Notes under the pieces: generated by a model
Told to the model about the DNA's origin: nothing
Seen by the model: only the letters and a program-made list of their open reading frames with translations
The model's database searches: none
Shown: piece after piece, positions 8,890-16,888 of the stretch
Layout of the letters: every line of letters begins with the position of its first letter
Position numbering within the stretch: the stretch's first letter is position 1
Translations under genes and position numbers: made by a program
Source: RUG11690 sp045616665
GTDB lineage: Bacteria; Bacteroidota; Bacteroidia; Bacteroidales; WCHB1-69
DNA length: 64,000 bases
Direction: 5' to 3'
Assembly (NCBI GenBank): GCA_045616665.1
Contig: JAZLHE010000095.1
Span: forward strand, 1-64,000

Positions 8890-10398
8890 TTATTCGGTAA
8901 ATTGTTTTGCTTTGATGATTTTCAGAATCTCCGCGATATTTTCATTTTTGGCATGTTCAAGAATAGTTTCAGATAAAGTAATTAGAAATTCTTGATCAGT
9001 CAAATCTTCGTCAATACCTTCGAATAACCAGTCTGGTAAATTATCTGCGGTCATTGAACTGTAATGTTTTTTTATTTCTTCCAACTTTTCAGGATTGTTG
9101 AAAGAATTATATACGGCCTTCGCCCAAATGGCAATATATTGGTCGTAAACATCATTACAGTATTTCTTAATGAATAAGAACTGCCATTGGGGTTGTGCTA
9201 TCATTTGGTCGTATTCAAGTTCATCCATATATACCAATGCATCGTGTTCCGTTTGAAGTAAAAATACGAAGTCTTCCTCATCTAACATATAATAGCCATT
9301 GTTTGCCTCCATCAGTGCATTAATAAGATTGTTATAATCAATCTCATTTGAATACTTGGACACAAAAGATGGTTTTTCTATGCACATTTCCACAAATTCC
9401 TCCGGCAATGGATTGTCCATCTTAACTTTAGTTTGGTAATACAAACAGAATGAAGTGAATAAGCACCAAACGAATGCAATCATAAGAAAGATTCTCCCTT
9501 TATGTACAGAACGAAATTTCTTTCGTCCCAATCCGTACAGCGATAAAAAATCATTTAGGTTTTTACGTAAAATTTCCTCATAGGATAACACTAACTTGCT
9601 TAACCTTGGAACGTTAACGTTTTTTGTGCCAATAGATCCATTGTCATTGAAATAGATAAAACTGGATATGCTTCCTCTTTTTTTCTTTTCTATAGAAATA
9701 TTCAGGTCTGATAAGTCATATCCCTTGTCAAGCAAGTATTTATATAAAATCGAAATTCTGTCAAACGTATTTGAGTATGGCACCACAAAAAATATTTTAT
9801 GCAAAGGGACTGTTTTGAGTGCCATTTCCACTTCCCACCAAAAACTGTCGGTTTTACCTATCCGAAGTGCCAATAAAACAGCACGTTGGGCAAGCCATTC
9901 AACAGTTTCTTTCCAATGTTCATTGTTAACATAAATCCTCGAAGCACCTATGGGTGCTTGCTTGTCAGCAGGATTCCCTATCGCATAAACGGGAGCAATG
10001 TCACTCAGTATGCTGACCAGTACTTCTTCTTCGGACCTGTTATCATTAATAGGAGCATCGTTGTTCTTAGTAATCTGGTCGTCTATGAATGACCTGAGAT
10101 ACAAAACGAACGGACCTTTAATGTCTTCTTTTTTTAACGTGTTTTTTTTCTCTTTACATAATCTGTGGTGTAATGAACCAAAATATGAGCACAAAACAAT
10201 AAATAAAAAACCTAAAATCAAAGGCCCGAATATTTCACCCCGTATTTCGCCGATTGCTCTCTCATATTCAATACTTTCTTTCACTGCTATTGGAATATGG
10301 ATTTCGTTTATGCCTAACAAGTAAGACATATATCCACCTGCACAAAGCGAGCCCAAAATTCCAAATGTCCAAGACAAAATTAAAGACAGCTTTTTCAT
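8890..10398 (-). CDS. Membrane protein with cytosolic Rossmann-like (TIR-like?) domain
   Basis: 502 residues. Membrane helices at about 4-29, 55-77 and 303-322. Between helices 2 and 3 lies an alternating strand/helix domain (about 95-270): FVLYLRSFIDD, EEEVLVSILSDIAPVYAIG, IGASRIYVNNEHWKETV, AVLLALRIGKTDSFWWEVE, KIFFVVP. This order and the WWEVE segment recall TIR-like Rossmannoid folds, but I cannot assign a named family. The C-terminal 170 residues are helical and acidic. The region is visibly more AT-rich than downstream genes. Start chosen for the MKKLSLILSW membrane start; 12 bases separate it from the preceding small gene. Confidence 0.65.
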   Translation of the reverse strand: MKKLSLILSWTFGILGSLCAGGYMSYLLGINEIHIPIAVKESIEYERAIGEIRGEIFGPLILGFLFIVLCSYFGSLHHRLCKEKKNTLKKEDIKGPFVLYLRSFIDDQITKNNDAPINDNRSEEEVLVSILSDIAPVYAIGNPADKQAPIGASRIYVNNEHWKETVEWLAQRAVLLALRIGKTDSFWWEVEMALKTVPLHKIFFVVPYSNTFDRISILYKYLLDKGYDLSDLNISIEKKKRGSISSFIYFNDNGSIGTKNVNVPRLSKLVLSYEEILRKNLNDFLSLYGLGRKKFRSVHKGRIFLMIAFVWCLFTSFCLYYQTKVKMDNPLPEEFVEMCIEKPSFVSKYSNEIDYNNLINALMEANNGYYMLDEEDFVFLLQTEHDALVYMDELEYDQMIAQPQWQFLFIKKYCNDVYDQYIAIWAKAVYNSFNNPEKLEEIKKHYSSMTADNLPDWLFEGIDEDLTDQEFLITLSETILEHAKNENIAEILKIIKAKQFTE

Positions 10399-10410
10399 GA
10401 AATAAGGTTT

Positions 10411-10740
10411 TTATAAGTATTCAACCAGAATATTTATTCTATAAATGGATTGAAGCAACCCTAATGTTAACAAACCAGTCCAGTTAATTTGGGTTGAAAT
10501 CGTACAATTTATATATGATCCTTTATTGTATTCGGGGAATATCAGTACATTTTTATTGAAGGAATGTAAAGTTAATTTATGGCCAGTTACTTCCACTTTT
10601 AACACACATTTCACATCGGGAGCATCGATAGTCATAGTTTTCCCGTTGTTTAATTTCCCAATTAATTTTTCATTCAGAAAAATTTTATAGGGTACGGCTA
10701 TATTTACAAATGTGCTTTCTCTCTTGATTTGTAATTTCAT
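10411..10740 (-). CDS. Small beta-rich protein of unknown function
   Basis: 109 residues. The sequence alternates short hydrophobic and polar stretches (IKRESTFVNIAVPYKIFLNEKLIGKLNNGKT...VKCVLKVEVTGHKL), typical of a small beta sandwich (PEGA or DUF2846-like in pattern), and ends in a hydrophobic segment LLTLGLLQSIYRINILVEYL. No signal peptide. I do not recognise the family. It is the first gene of the minus-strand cluster, 12 bases before the Rossmann-like membrane protein, so any operon promoter should lie in 10741-10800. Confidence 0.6.
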   Translation of the reverse strand: MKLQIKRESTFVNIAVPYKIFLNEKLIGKLNNGKTMTIDAPDVKCVLKVEVTGHKLTLHSFNKNVLIFPEYNKGSYINCTISTQINWTGLLTLGLLQSIYRINILVEYL

Positions 10741-11132
10741 TTTGCTTTTTTACTTTGCGATTTGGCAATTTAATATTTATACGTATCACTCAAACTGGAA
10801 TCTAATGCAATTTTTTTAAGTATGAATAATTAACCGAAGAAAATATCGTCAATATTTTAATAAAATATACATTTTTTATCCGTGTTTTGATAACGATACA
10901 ATATAAAATTATATAATATGCAAAAATACTATTTTTTTCTGAATTATTACATTGCGCCTTACAAAACCGTAGTTTATGTTTATAATTTTCCACTACTTCT
11001 TGTGTTGTCAGAAGGCTTTGCGCACCGTTATGTCGTAACGCAAGTACTTGGGTAAAGGAAATACTTGGAATGATACGGACAACTTATCGATACTGTGCAA
11101 ATGAAATGTACGAAGAGTAGTTTCCATTGCTA
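10741..11132. other. AT-rich intergenic region, no gene seen
   Basis: About 390 bases, very AT-rich. A 63-codon minus-strand frame (10802-10993) is low in complexity and has no protein-like pattern, so it is not called. The promoter of the nine-gene cluster should be near 10741-10800: TTTG followed about 18 bases later by TAAATTG on the minus strand is a weak match to the Bacteroidota consensus. A short inverted repeat CGTTAtgtcgTAACG lies around 11026-11041. Confidence 0.5.
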
Positions 11133-11634
11133 TTATTCCGGATTTATACATCCATCAAATACTCTTCCTCTAATCATTAGTCTCTCTGGAATAGGGATGC
11201 TTTCGAGATTGGTACAATTCGAAAAAGCATATTCTTCAATGGTGTGCACTCCCTTTGGAATACGAATGCTTTTGAGATCTGTACAATCAGAGAAGACTCG
11301 TTAACCGATGAACTTCATGGATTCGTGAATGATGACGTGTTTCAGATTTTCGCATTAATAGCCCCCTCACTCCCAATGACCTTTACTGATTGGAGATAGT
11401 GATTCGCTCATGATTTTTACACTCGTGAAAAGTGCCATCACTAATAACTGTCACGGTGTTTGGGATGATGATGCTTTGCAGACTGCGGTATGCAGAAAAC
11501 ACATAATCTCCAATGAATGTTGCCGAATTTGAAATAGTCACGTTTCGGAGGTCAAAACACATTCTAATCAAATCTGATTTCCTCTCCCGTGCGGAGATTT
11601 CTAATGCGTTTGATTTCCAACCCGAAAAGTTCAC
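11133..11634 (-). pseudogene. Decayed BspA-type leucine-rich repeat gene
   Basis: Reading the minus strand in several frames gives clear LRR_5/BspA units: DLRNVTISNSATFIGDYVFS and LQSIIIPNTVTVISDGTFH in one frame, VKVIGSEGA and NLKHVIIHESMKFIG after frame changes, then RVFSDCTDLKSIRIPKGV and EEYAFSNCTNLESIPIP. The units are broken by at least two frameshifts (near 11383 and 11345) and an in-frame TAA where the consensus IGERVF would continue (near 11300). BspA-like proteins are surface LRR proteins. This copy cannot make one. Confidence 0.8.
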
Positions 11635-11896
11635 TGATCATCAGTCGATTTAACAAGACGAAAAACTGCTCGTCTTTTTCATTGGTGCAGAGAAGCGATA
11701 TGACGATGTCATTGTCGAACGGACCATATTCATATCTTTGTATATCCAAATGTTTGACATCTGTGATTCTGCCACTCTCGTTTTCAAGAAATGCATTGAG
11801 AAAGCCCATAAGAATGTTCTTGTTCTCTTCTGTGCCGAAAAGTTTTTTAAATACGTAGTCCGAAATTTGACCGAAGCTTGTTGTTTCTTTTTCCAT
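11564..11896 (-). pseudogene. Truncated Rpn/PD-(D/E)XK nuclease-family transposase
   Basis: From ATG 11894-11896 the frame encodes the N-terminal part of the Rpn/PDDEXK_2 family: MEKETTSFGQISDYVFKKLF, then ENKNILMGFLNAFLE and ITDVKHLDIQ. Full members are about 280-330 residues; this one stops after about 110, with its end (GLEIKRIRNLRTGEEIRFD) looking like a scrambled junction that runs into the LRR remnant. Rpn proteins promote RecA-independent recombination. The intact -7 box just upstream suggests the locus was live recently. Confidence 0.75.
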
Positions 11897-11913
11897 ATTG
11901 ATTTTGTTTTTTG

Positions 11914-11921
11914 CAAAGATA
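11914..11921 (-). promoter_or_regulatory. -7 box TATCTTTG upstream of Rpn remnant
   Basis: Minus-strand TATCTTTG matches the Bacteroidota -7 consensus TAnnTTTG and sits 17 bases from the remnant's start codon. The remaining bases to 12198 are AT-rich and show no gene. Confidence 0.6.
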
Positions 11922-12198
11922 CTTTGATTCAATGGAATAATTTGTTAAATTTTGCAGAAAATTAAAATTTTTTATCGTTGAAAATTAGTTGATTATAAAA
12001 ATAGAGCAAAAATATTAGTGTAAAAATAGTTAAAATATAATTTTTTTAGGAGAAAAAATACTGTATGATGTCAAAACTACTTCTGAATTTATCTTGCATT
12101 GCATTTGAAATAGATTTGGAGTTGAGGTCGGGGCGAATAAATGTTTTTGAGGTGGATTTTTAATTCTATTTTCTGCCTGCTTATATCAATAAATTGCG

Positions 12199-12206
12199 TA
12201 TCTTTG
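12199..12206 (+). promoter_or_regulatory. -7 box TATCTTTG of cysS
   Basis: TATCTTTG lies 21 bases before the ATG at 12228. It rules out the longer upstream start at 12141, which would precede the expected transcription start near 12213. Confidence 0.7.
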
Positions 12207-12227
12207 CAAACTTTAAAATTTGAACCT

Positions 12228-13652
12228 ATGAAACCAACTGAAAAAGTCGTTTTATTCAATACAATGGGCCGCCGTCTCCAAGATTTTCAATCCATTAAGG
12301 ACGGACAAGTGGGAATGTATTCTTGCGGTCCAACTGTTTATGGAAGAGCTCATATAGGCAATATGCGCGCCTACGTTTTCGCCGATACGCTCAAAAGGGT
12401 GCTGCTGTATGCGGGTTATAATGTAAAGCACGTGATGAATATCACCGATGTCGGCCATTTGACCAGTGACGCCGATGACGGCGAAGACAAACTGGCCAAG
12501 GCCGCCCGCGAAAATCACGAAACCGCGTGGGAAATCTCCAAACGCTGGACAGAACAGTTCTTTAAAGATACCAATTCGTTGAATGTGTTGCCGGTTTCTA
12601 TCGCCTGCAAGGCCACGGAACATATAGCAGAACAAATCGCCTTGGTGAAAGTGCTTGAAGATAAGGGCTATACCTACCGGACTTCTGACGGTATTTATTT
12701 CGATACCGCCAAGTTCCCAAGTTATGCCGATTTCGCTCATCTCGACATTGAAGGCCTGCAGGCCGGTATCCGTGTGGATATGTCCGAAAAACGCAACAAA
12801 ACCGATTTCGCTTTATGGAAATTTTCCAAACCGACCGAAAAACGCGATATGGAATGGGATTCTCCCTGGGGCGTGGGTTTCCCGGGTTGGCACGTGGAAT
12901 GCTCCGCAATGTCTATGAAATATCTGGGCGAGACTTTCGACATCCATACCGGTGGAATCGATCACGTGACCATTCATCATACCAACGAAATCGCCCAGTC
13001 GGAATGCGCCACGGGCAAACGCTTTGTCAATTATTGGCTGCACTGCGAGTTCCTGACAATGAGCAACGCGGAAAAGATGAGTAAGTCGCTGGGCAACGTG
13101 GTCAATCTCGACACTTTGCGTGAGTATGGAATTAAACCATTGGCATTCAGATATTTGTGCTTGAATGCCCATTATCGTAAACAACTGCTTTACAGCAAGG
13201 AAATTTTGATGGGTGCCAATAATGCCTACAACAAGTGGTGTGTCTTTATGGATAATCTGAAAAAGGAAAATCCCCAGATTTGCCCATTGGATAAGTTGAG
13301 CGAGCCGTCTGTCAAGTATTTGGACGAGTTCAAGCAGGGTGTCTTCAATAATTTGAATACCCCGCAGGCACTGGCAACAATGTGGAATCTGATTCACGAC
13401 AAATCCGTCAATAATAATGAAAAATATACCTTGTTGATGGAATTTGACAAGGTTTTCGGTTTGACGGAAGTTAATGCGGAACCCGAAGCTCAAGAAGAAA
13501 TTCCTGCGGAAGTCGTGGAACTGCTGGCTCAACGCAATCAATTCCGTGCGGAAAAGAACTGGGCTCAGGCCGATGCGGCGCGCGATGCCATCAAAGCCAA
13601 GGGCTATACGATTGTGGATACGAAAGAGGGCTCTCATTTGCAGAAAATCTAA
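12228..13652 (+). CDS. cysS: Cysteinyl-tRNA synthetase
   Basis: 474 residues from the ATG at 12228. Charges tRNA-Cys with cysteine in the cytoplasm. Class I signatures are complete: the HIGH-type motif HIGN (about 42-45) within CGPTVYGRAHIGN, whose cysteine is a zinc ligand, and KMSKS (about 283-287). The stretch HTGGIDHVTIHHTNEIAQSE with further zinc ligands and the WHVECSAMS segment are characteristic of CysS. The C-terminal helical region contains the usual anticodon-recognition part (AQRNQFRAEKNWAQADAARD). Length is normal. The start was chosen from family alignment (MKPTEKVVLFNT) and the promoter. A lipoprotein dipeptidase gene follows 45 bases later. Confidence 0.97.
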   Translation: MKPTEKVVLFNTMGRRLQDFQSIKDGQVGMYSCGPTVYGRAHIGNMRAYVFADTLKRVLLYAGYNVKHVMNITDVGHLTSDADDGEDKLAKAARENHETAWEISKRWTEQFFKDTNSLNVLPVSIACKATEHIAEQIALVKVLEDKGYTYRTSDGIYFDTAKFPSYADFAHLDIEGLQAGIRVDMSEKRNKTDFALWKFSKPTEKRDMEWDSPWGVGFPGWHVECSAMSMKYLGETFDIHTGGIDHVTIHHTNEIAQSECATGKRFVNYWLHCEFLTMSNAEKMSKSLGNVVNLDTLREYGIKPLAFRYLCLNAHYRKQLLYSKEILMGANNAYNKWCVFMDNLKKENPQICPLDKLSEPSVKYLDEFKQGVFNNLNTPQALATMWNLIHDKSVNNNEKYTLLMEFDKVFGLTEVNAEPEAQEEIPAEVVELLAQRNQFRAEKNWAQADAARDAIKAKGYTIVDTKEGSHLQKI

Positions 13653-13697
13653 TTGACGTGTTGTTTGGATTTGTCGTGGTCTAAAATTCTTTATGAA

Positions 13698-14444
13698 ATG
13701 AAAAAGATTCATCTTGTCTATTTTTGGATTTTGTCAATACTTTGTTTTTCTTGCTCTTCCAAGAAAAATGGGGTGGTTGAAATGAATTGTCAGAATGTGT
13801 TTACCGATACCATCTGCGTTCCCGCCAATGGCGATACGCCTTTGGAAGCGGAATTGCGTGCGATGGGAATGGTCGATATTGCCGAATTGGATTCGAGTAT
13901 TGCAGTCCATCTGGTGTATGCCACGCCTTACAATTTTATGGGAAAACAGTTGTATTCCGGTCTGAATAAGGCATTTATGCTGCCCGATTTGGCCAATAGG
14001 GTGGTGAAGGCCCAGCAGTTGTTGAAAGCCATTCGCCCCGATTTGAATCTGGTGGTTTATGATGCTGCCCGCCCCATCGGCATTCAGCGCGAAATGTGGG
14101 ACAAGGTGAAAAACACGGACAAGTATATTTATGTGAGCAATCCGGACAAAGGTCACGGAATGCACAATTACGGGGCCGCCGTGGATGTTACCTTGATGGA
14201 CTGCACCGGAAATCCGTTGCCGATGGGTTCGGAATACGATTTCTTCGGTCGCGAGGCCAATATCGATTGTGAACAGGCCTTGTTGACGGAAGGTAGAATC
14301 ACGGTCCGCGAATTGGAAAACCGTCTCCTGCTCCGCAAGGTGATGACGGAAGCCGGTCTCCAAACCATCGATGCTGAATGGTGGCATTTTAATCTAATGT
14401 CGGCGGAGGAAGCACAAAAACAATTGAAGGTGATTGACTTTTAA
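13698..14444 (+). CDS. D-alanyl-D-alanine dipeptidase, VanX-type (M15) lipoprotein
   Basis: 248 residues. A lipoprotein-like signal (MKKIHLVYFWILSILCFSC) precedes an M15D peptidase domain. Zinc ligands are visible in HGMHNYGAAVDVTL (SxHxxGxAxD type) and in EWWHF; the substrate-positioning region VVYDAARPIGIQREMW is also typical. Such enzymes hydrolyse D-Ala-D-Ala. In bacteria without vancomycin operons they usually recycle or scavenge peptidoglycan dipeptides. No vanH, vanA, vanR or vanS lies nearby, so resistance is not indicated. Probably envelope-attached in the periplasm. An upstream in-frame extension to 13653 lacks a signal peptide and was rejected. Confidence 0.9.
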   Translation: MKKIHLVYFWILSILCFSCSSKKNGVVEMNCQNVFTDTICVPANGDTPLEAELRAMGMVDIAELDSSIAVHLVYATPYNFMGKQLYSGLNKAFMLPDLANRVVKAQQLLKAIRPDLNLVVYDAARPIGIQREMWDKVKNTDKYIYVSNPDKGHGMHNYGAAVDVTLMDCTGNPLPMGSEYDFFGREANIDCEQALLTEGRITVRELENRLLLRKVMTEAGLQTIDAEWWHFNLMSAEEAQKQLKVIDF

Positions 14445-14503
14445 TCATATTCAAGAAAATTAATCAAATTTATTTTTATCGGAAAATTTAAAATACAAAT
14501 ATT

Positions 14504-15418
14504 ATGAGTTGTGGAATGCAAAAAACCAGATTAAAGGGAGTGAAACACGTTATCGTGGTGGCTTCCGGTAAGGGCGGCGTTGGTAAATCAACCGTTTCCG
14601 CTAATTTGGCCATAACCTTGGCTAAAAAAGGTTATAAGACCGCTTTGGTCGATGCCGATATTTATGGTCCTTCGGTGCCGAAGTTCTTCGGTATGGAAAA
14701 CGAAATGGTGGGCGTTACCGTCGATGCAAACGGTCAGGAAATTATGAGTCCAAAGGAAAAATATGGCGTTAAAATCAATTCCATCGGCTTTTTGGTAGAT
14801 AAAGACAAGGCCGTGATCTGGCGCGGACCTCTTGCCGGCGGCGCTATGGCTCAGTTGTTTACGCAAACCGATTGGGGTGATATTGATTATATGGTGGTGG
14901 ATTTTCCTCCGGGAACCGGCGATATTCAGATTTCAACCATCCAGCAATTCAAAATCGACGGGGCCGTCATCGTGACAACGCCTCAGGTCATTGCCGTGAA
15001 CGATGCCCGTAAAGGTGCCGAAATGTTCTCTCCGGAAAAGATGAACGTGCCTTTGTTTGGCATTGTGGAAAATATGTCCTGGTTTACCCCCAAACAGCAT
15101 CCGGAAGAGAAGTATTTCCTGTTTGGACAAGGTGGCGGTCAGACTTTGGCCAATGAGTTTAGTACCGTTCTTTTAGCTCAAATTCCTTTGATTCAGGAAG
15201 TTGGCGAAACGGCTGAAAAAGGTGCCAACTTGATGGATCTCAATAATGCTGAAATTAATGCCGCATTCGATAAAATCGCCGAAGAAGTGGTTTATCAATT
15301 GCAAAACGCTCCTATTGAAGAAGTTGAACATCACCACGAATGTGATCACGAGCATTGCGAACAGTCGCAATCTTGTAACCACGATTGCAGTTCTTGCTCA
15401 CACCATTGTAATCACTAA
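14504..15418 (+). CDS. Mrp/ApbC-family P-loop ATPase with Cys/His-rich tail
   Basis: 304 residues. Deviant Walker A GKGGVGKS (22-29), VDADIYGPSVPKFFG, switch regions VDFPPGTGD and the family segment NMSWFTPKQHPEEKYFLFG identify an Mrp/NBP35-type iron-sulphur carrier. Such proteins bind and transfer Fe-S clusters in the cytoplasm. The common Bacteroidota form is about 340-370 residues with an N-terminal MIP18/DUF59 domain; that domain is absent here, and the protein begins MSCGMQKTRLKGVKHVIVV. The last 30 residues are unusually rich in His and Cys (pattern HHHECDHEHCE and CNHDCSSCSHHCNH), suggesting metal binding. It sits 59 bases after the dipeptidase gene. Confidence 0.9.
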   Translation: MSCGMQKTRLKGVKHVIVVASGKGGVGKSTVSANLAITLAKKGYKTALVDADIYGPSVPKFFGMENEMVGVTVDANGQEIMSPKEKYGVKINSIGFLVDKDKAVIWRGPLAGGAMAQLFTQTDWGDIDYMVVDFPPGTGDIQISTIQQFKIDGAVIVTTPQVIAVNDARKGAEMFSPEKMNVPLFGIVENMSWFTPKQHPEEKYFLFGQGGGQTLANEFSTVLLAQIPLIQEVGETAEKGANLMDLNNAEINAAFDKIAEEVVYQLQNAPIEEVEHHHECDHEHCEQSQSCNHDCSSCSHHCNH

Positions 15419-15448
15419 TATTTTCGGGCCTCTTTTTGACTTTCATCA

Positions 15449-16888
15449 ATGAAAAGTTATAAAATTCTATTGTTTATGCTTGCCATTATTGCCGTGTTGG
15501 CTGTAGTGGCTTTGCTTTTTCCAAGGGACGGTATTTCGGTGGGCGAAACGACTTTGCGTTTTCCCACCATTGAGGAAGTGCTGGTGCGTGAACCCCTGGA
15601 AACCGAAGTGGTAGAACCCAAATTGAGTTATGAGGATTCGGTGAAATTGGAAGAATTGAATTCGCTGAAAGATACTTTGCAACATTACAAGGAAGTGTTT
15701 GTAGGTGATGCGGGACAGTTTTATTTTCCAGACAATAATGTCTCTTTCTTTGACCGGATCTTTGACGAGATGGCTGCGGCAAAACGCAATCATCGCATAA
15801 TCAGAATTTTGCATTATGGCGATTCTCAAATTGAAATGGATCGTCTGTCTGCTAATTTACGCGAGTTCTTCCAATCGAAGTTCGGCGGCGGCGGTCCGGG
15901 TATGATTCCTGCTATTCAGACGATTCCGTCTGCGGTCGTGTCACAACGTGCTTCCGGCGATTTGACGGCGTATGCGCCGTACGGTGATGCGGGAATTAGA
16001 ACTTCCTCGGGAAATTACGGCATCATGGCCAAAAATTATCGCTTGAACGGCACCGCGGTCGTTAATGTCTATGCGTCAAATCATCACGCCGCTCGCGAAC
16101 GGGTAAAGTCGTTTTCGTCGGTGAAAGTGCTGGTGAACGACCATACCGGCAATTTTTCTTTGTCAGTGAAGGCAAAAGGCCAAGACCGTGATTACTCTGT
16201 CCAAAGTCCGGGCAAGGGCATTCAATTGCTGGATTGCCAATTGGATAGTGTGGCCAAAACGCTGACGATACGCTTGTCGGGTTCTTCGGATATTTATGGA
16301 ATTATGGTGGATAACGGCTACGGCGTCAATGTGGACAACATTCCGTTGCGAGGCTGCTCTGGAACCATTTTTACCCAAATTAAAGATACGCTGTTGCAAC
16401 GTTGCTATCAATTGGCTGATGTGGGCATTATTTTGCTTCAGTTTGGCGGAAATTCTGTCCCCGCCATTTATAACGATGCAAGTATTCAGAAATTTCAAGA
16501 ATCTACCGCCAAGCAGATTCGCTATATCCGAAGTCTTTATCCCCACGCGGCAGTGGTGTATATCGGGCCTTCGGATATGTCCACCAGAAAGGGCGGTTCT
16601 TTGCGTACCTATCCTTGTTTGCCAAAGTTGATAGAGGCCCTGAAGGCTGCTGCCTTGGAAAATGGCGCCGCCTATTGGGATCTGTATGCCGCTATGGGGG
16701 GCGAAAACTCTATGATACAGTTTGTTAAATCAGGTTTGGCCGGTCCCGACTATATTCATTTTACACCGAAAGGTGCTGAAAAAATGGGGCAGGTGATTGT
16801 CAATTCTTTTGAAGAGGTTTATGACTTTTATAAAATGAGAAAAAAAATCGATAAGACCCAATTGGATTCTTTATGGACCGTAAATTAG
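15449..16888 (+). CDS. SGNH/GDSL-family hydrolase, membrane anchored (first of a tandem pair)
   Basis: 479 residues. One N-terminal membrane helix (5-24), then a charged linker, then an SGNH fold: ILHYGDSQIEMDRL with GDS at 124-126, IILLQFGGNSVP (block III-like Asn), and the C-terminal DYIHFTPKGAEKMG block with the catalytic Asp/His. Proteins of this type often act in O-acetylation or deacetylation of cell-wall or surface polysaccharides beside an MBOAT acyltransferase; no MBOAT gene is seen here. The active site should face the periplasm. It overlaps the next gene by 16 bases, so the two are translated as a unit. Confidence 0.82.
   Translation: MKSYKILLFMLAIIAVLAVVALLFPRDGISVGETTLRFPTIEEVLVREPLETEVVEPKLSYEDSVKLEELNSLKDTLQHYKEVFVGDAGQFYFPDNNVSFFDRIFDEMAAAKRNHRIIRILHYGDSQIEMDRLSANLREFFQSKFGGGGPGMIPAIQTIPSAVVSQRASGDLTAYAPYGDAGIRTSSGNYGIMAKNYRLNGTAVVNVYASNHHAARERVKSFSSVKVLVNDHTGNFSLSVKAKGQDRDYSVQSPGKGIQLLDCQLDSVAKTLTIRLSGSSDIYGIMVDNGYGVNVDNIPLRGCSGTIFTQIKDTLLQRCYQLADVGIILLQFGGNSVPAIYNDASIQKFQESTAKQIRYIRSLYPHAAVVYIGPSDMSTRKGGSLRTYPCLPKLIEALKAAALENGAAYWDLYAAMGGENSMIQFVKSGLAGPDYIHFTPKGAEKMGQVIVNSFEEVYDFYKMRKKIDKTQLDSLWTVN

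Noticed and set aside
10802..10993. 63-codon minus-strand ORF
   Set aside because: AT-rich, low complexity, no promoter or conserved pattern.
12141..12227. Extended N-terminus of cysS
   Set aside because: Lies upstream of the -7 box at 12199 and has no counterpart in the family.
12813..13712. Minus-strand 299-codon ORF
   Set aside because: Antisense of cysS, which has complete catalytic motifs.
13698..14444. Vancomycin-resistance vanX
   Set aside because: Family match is to VanX-type dipeptidases, but no vanH, vanA or vanRS genes accompany it.
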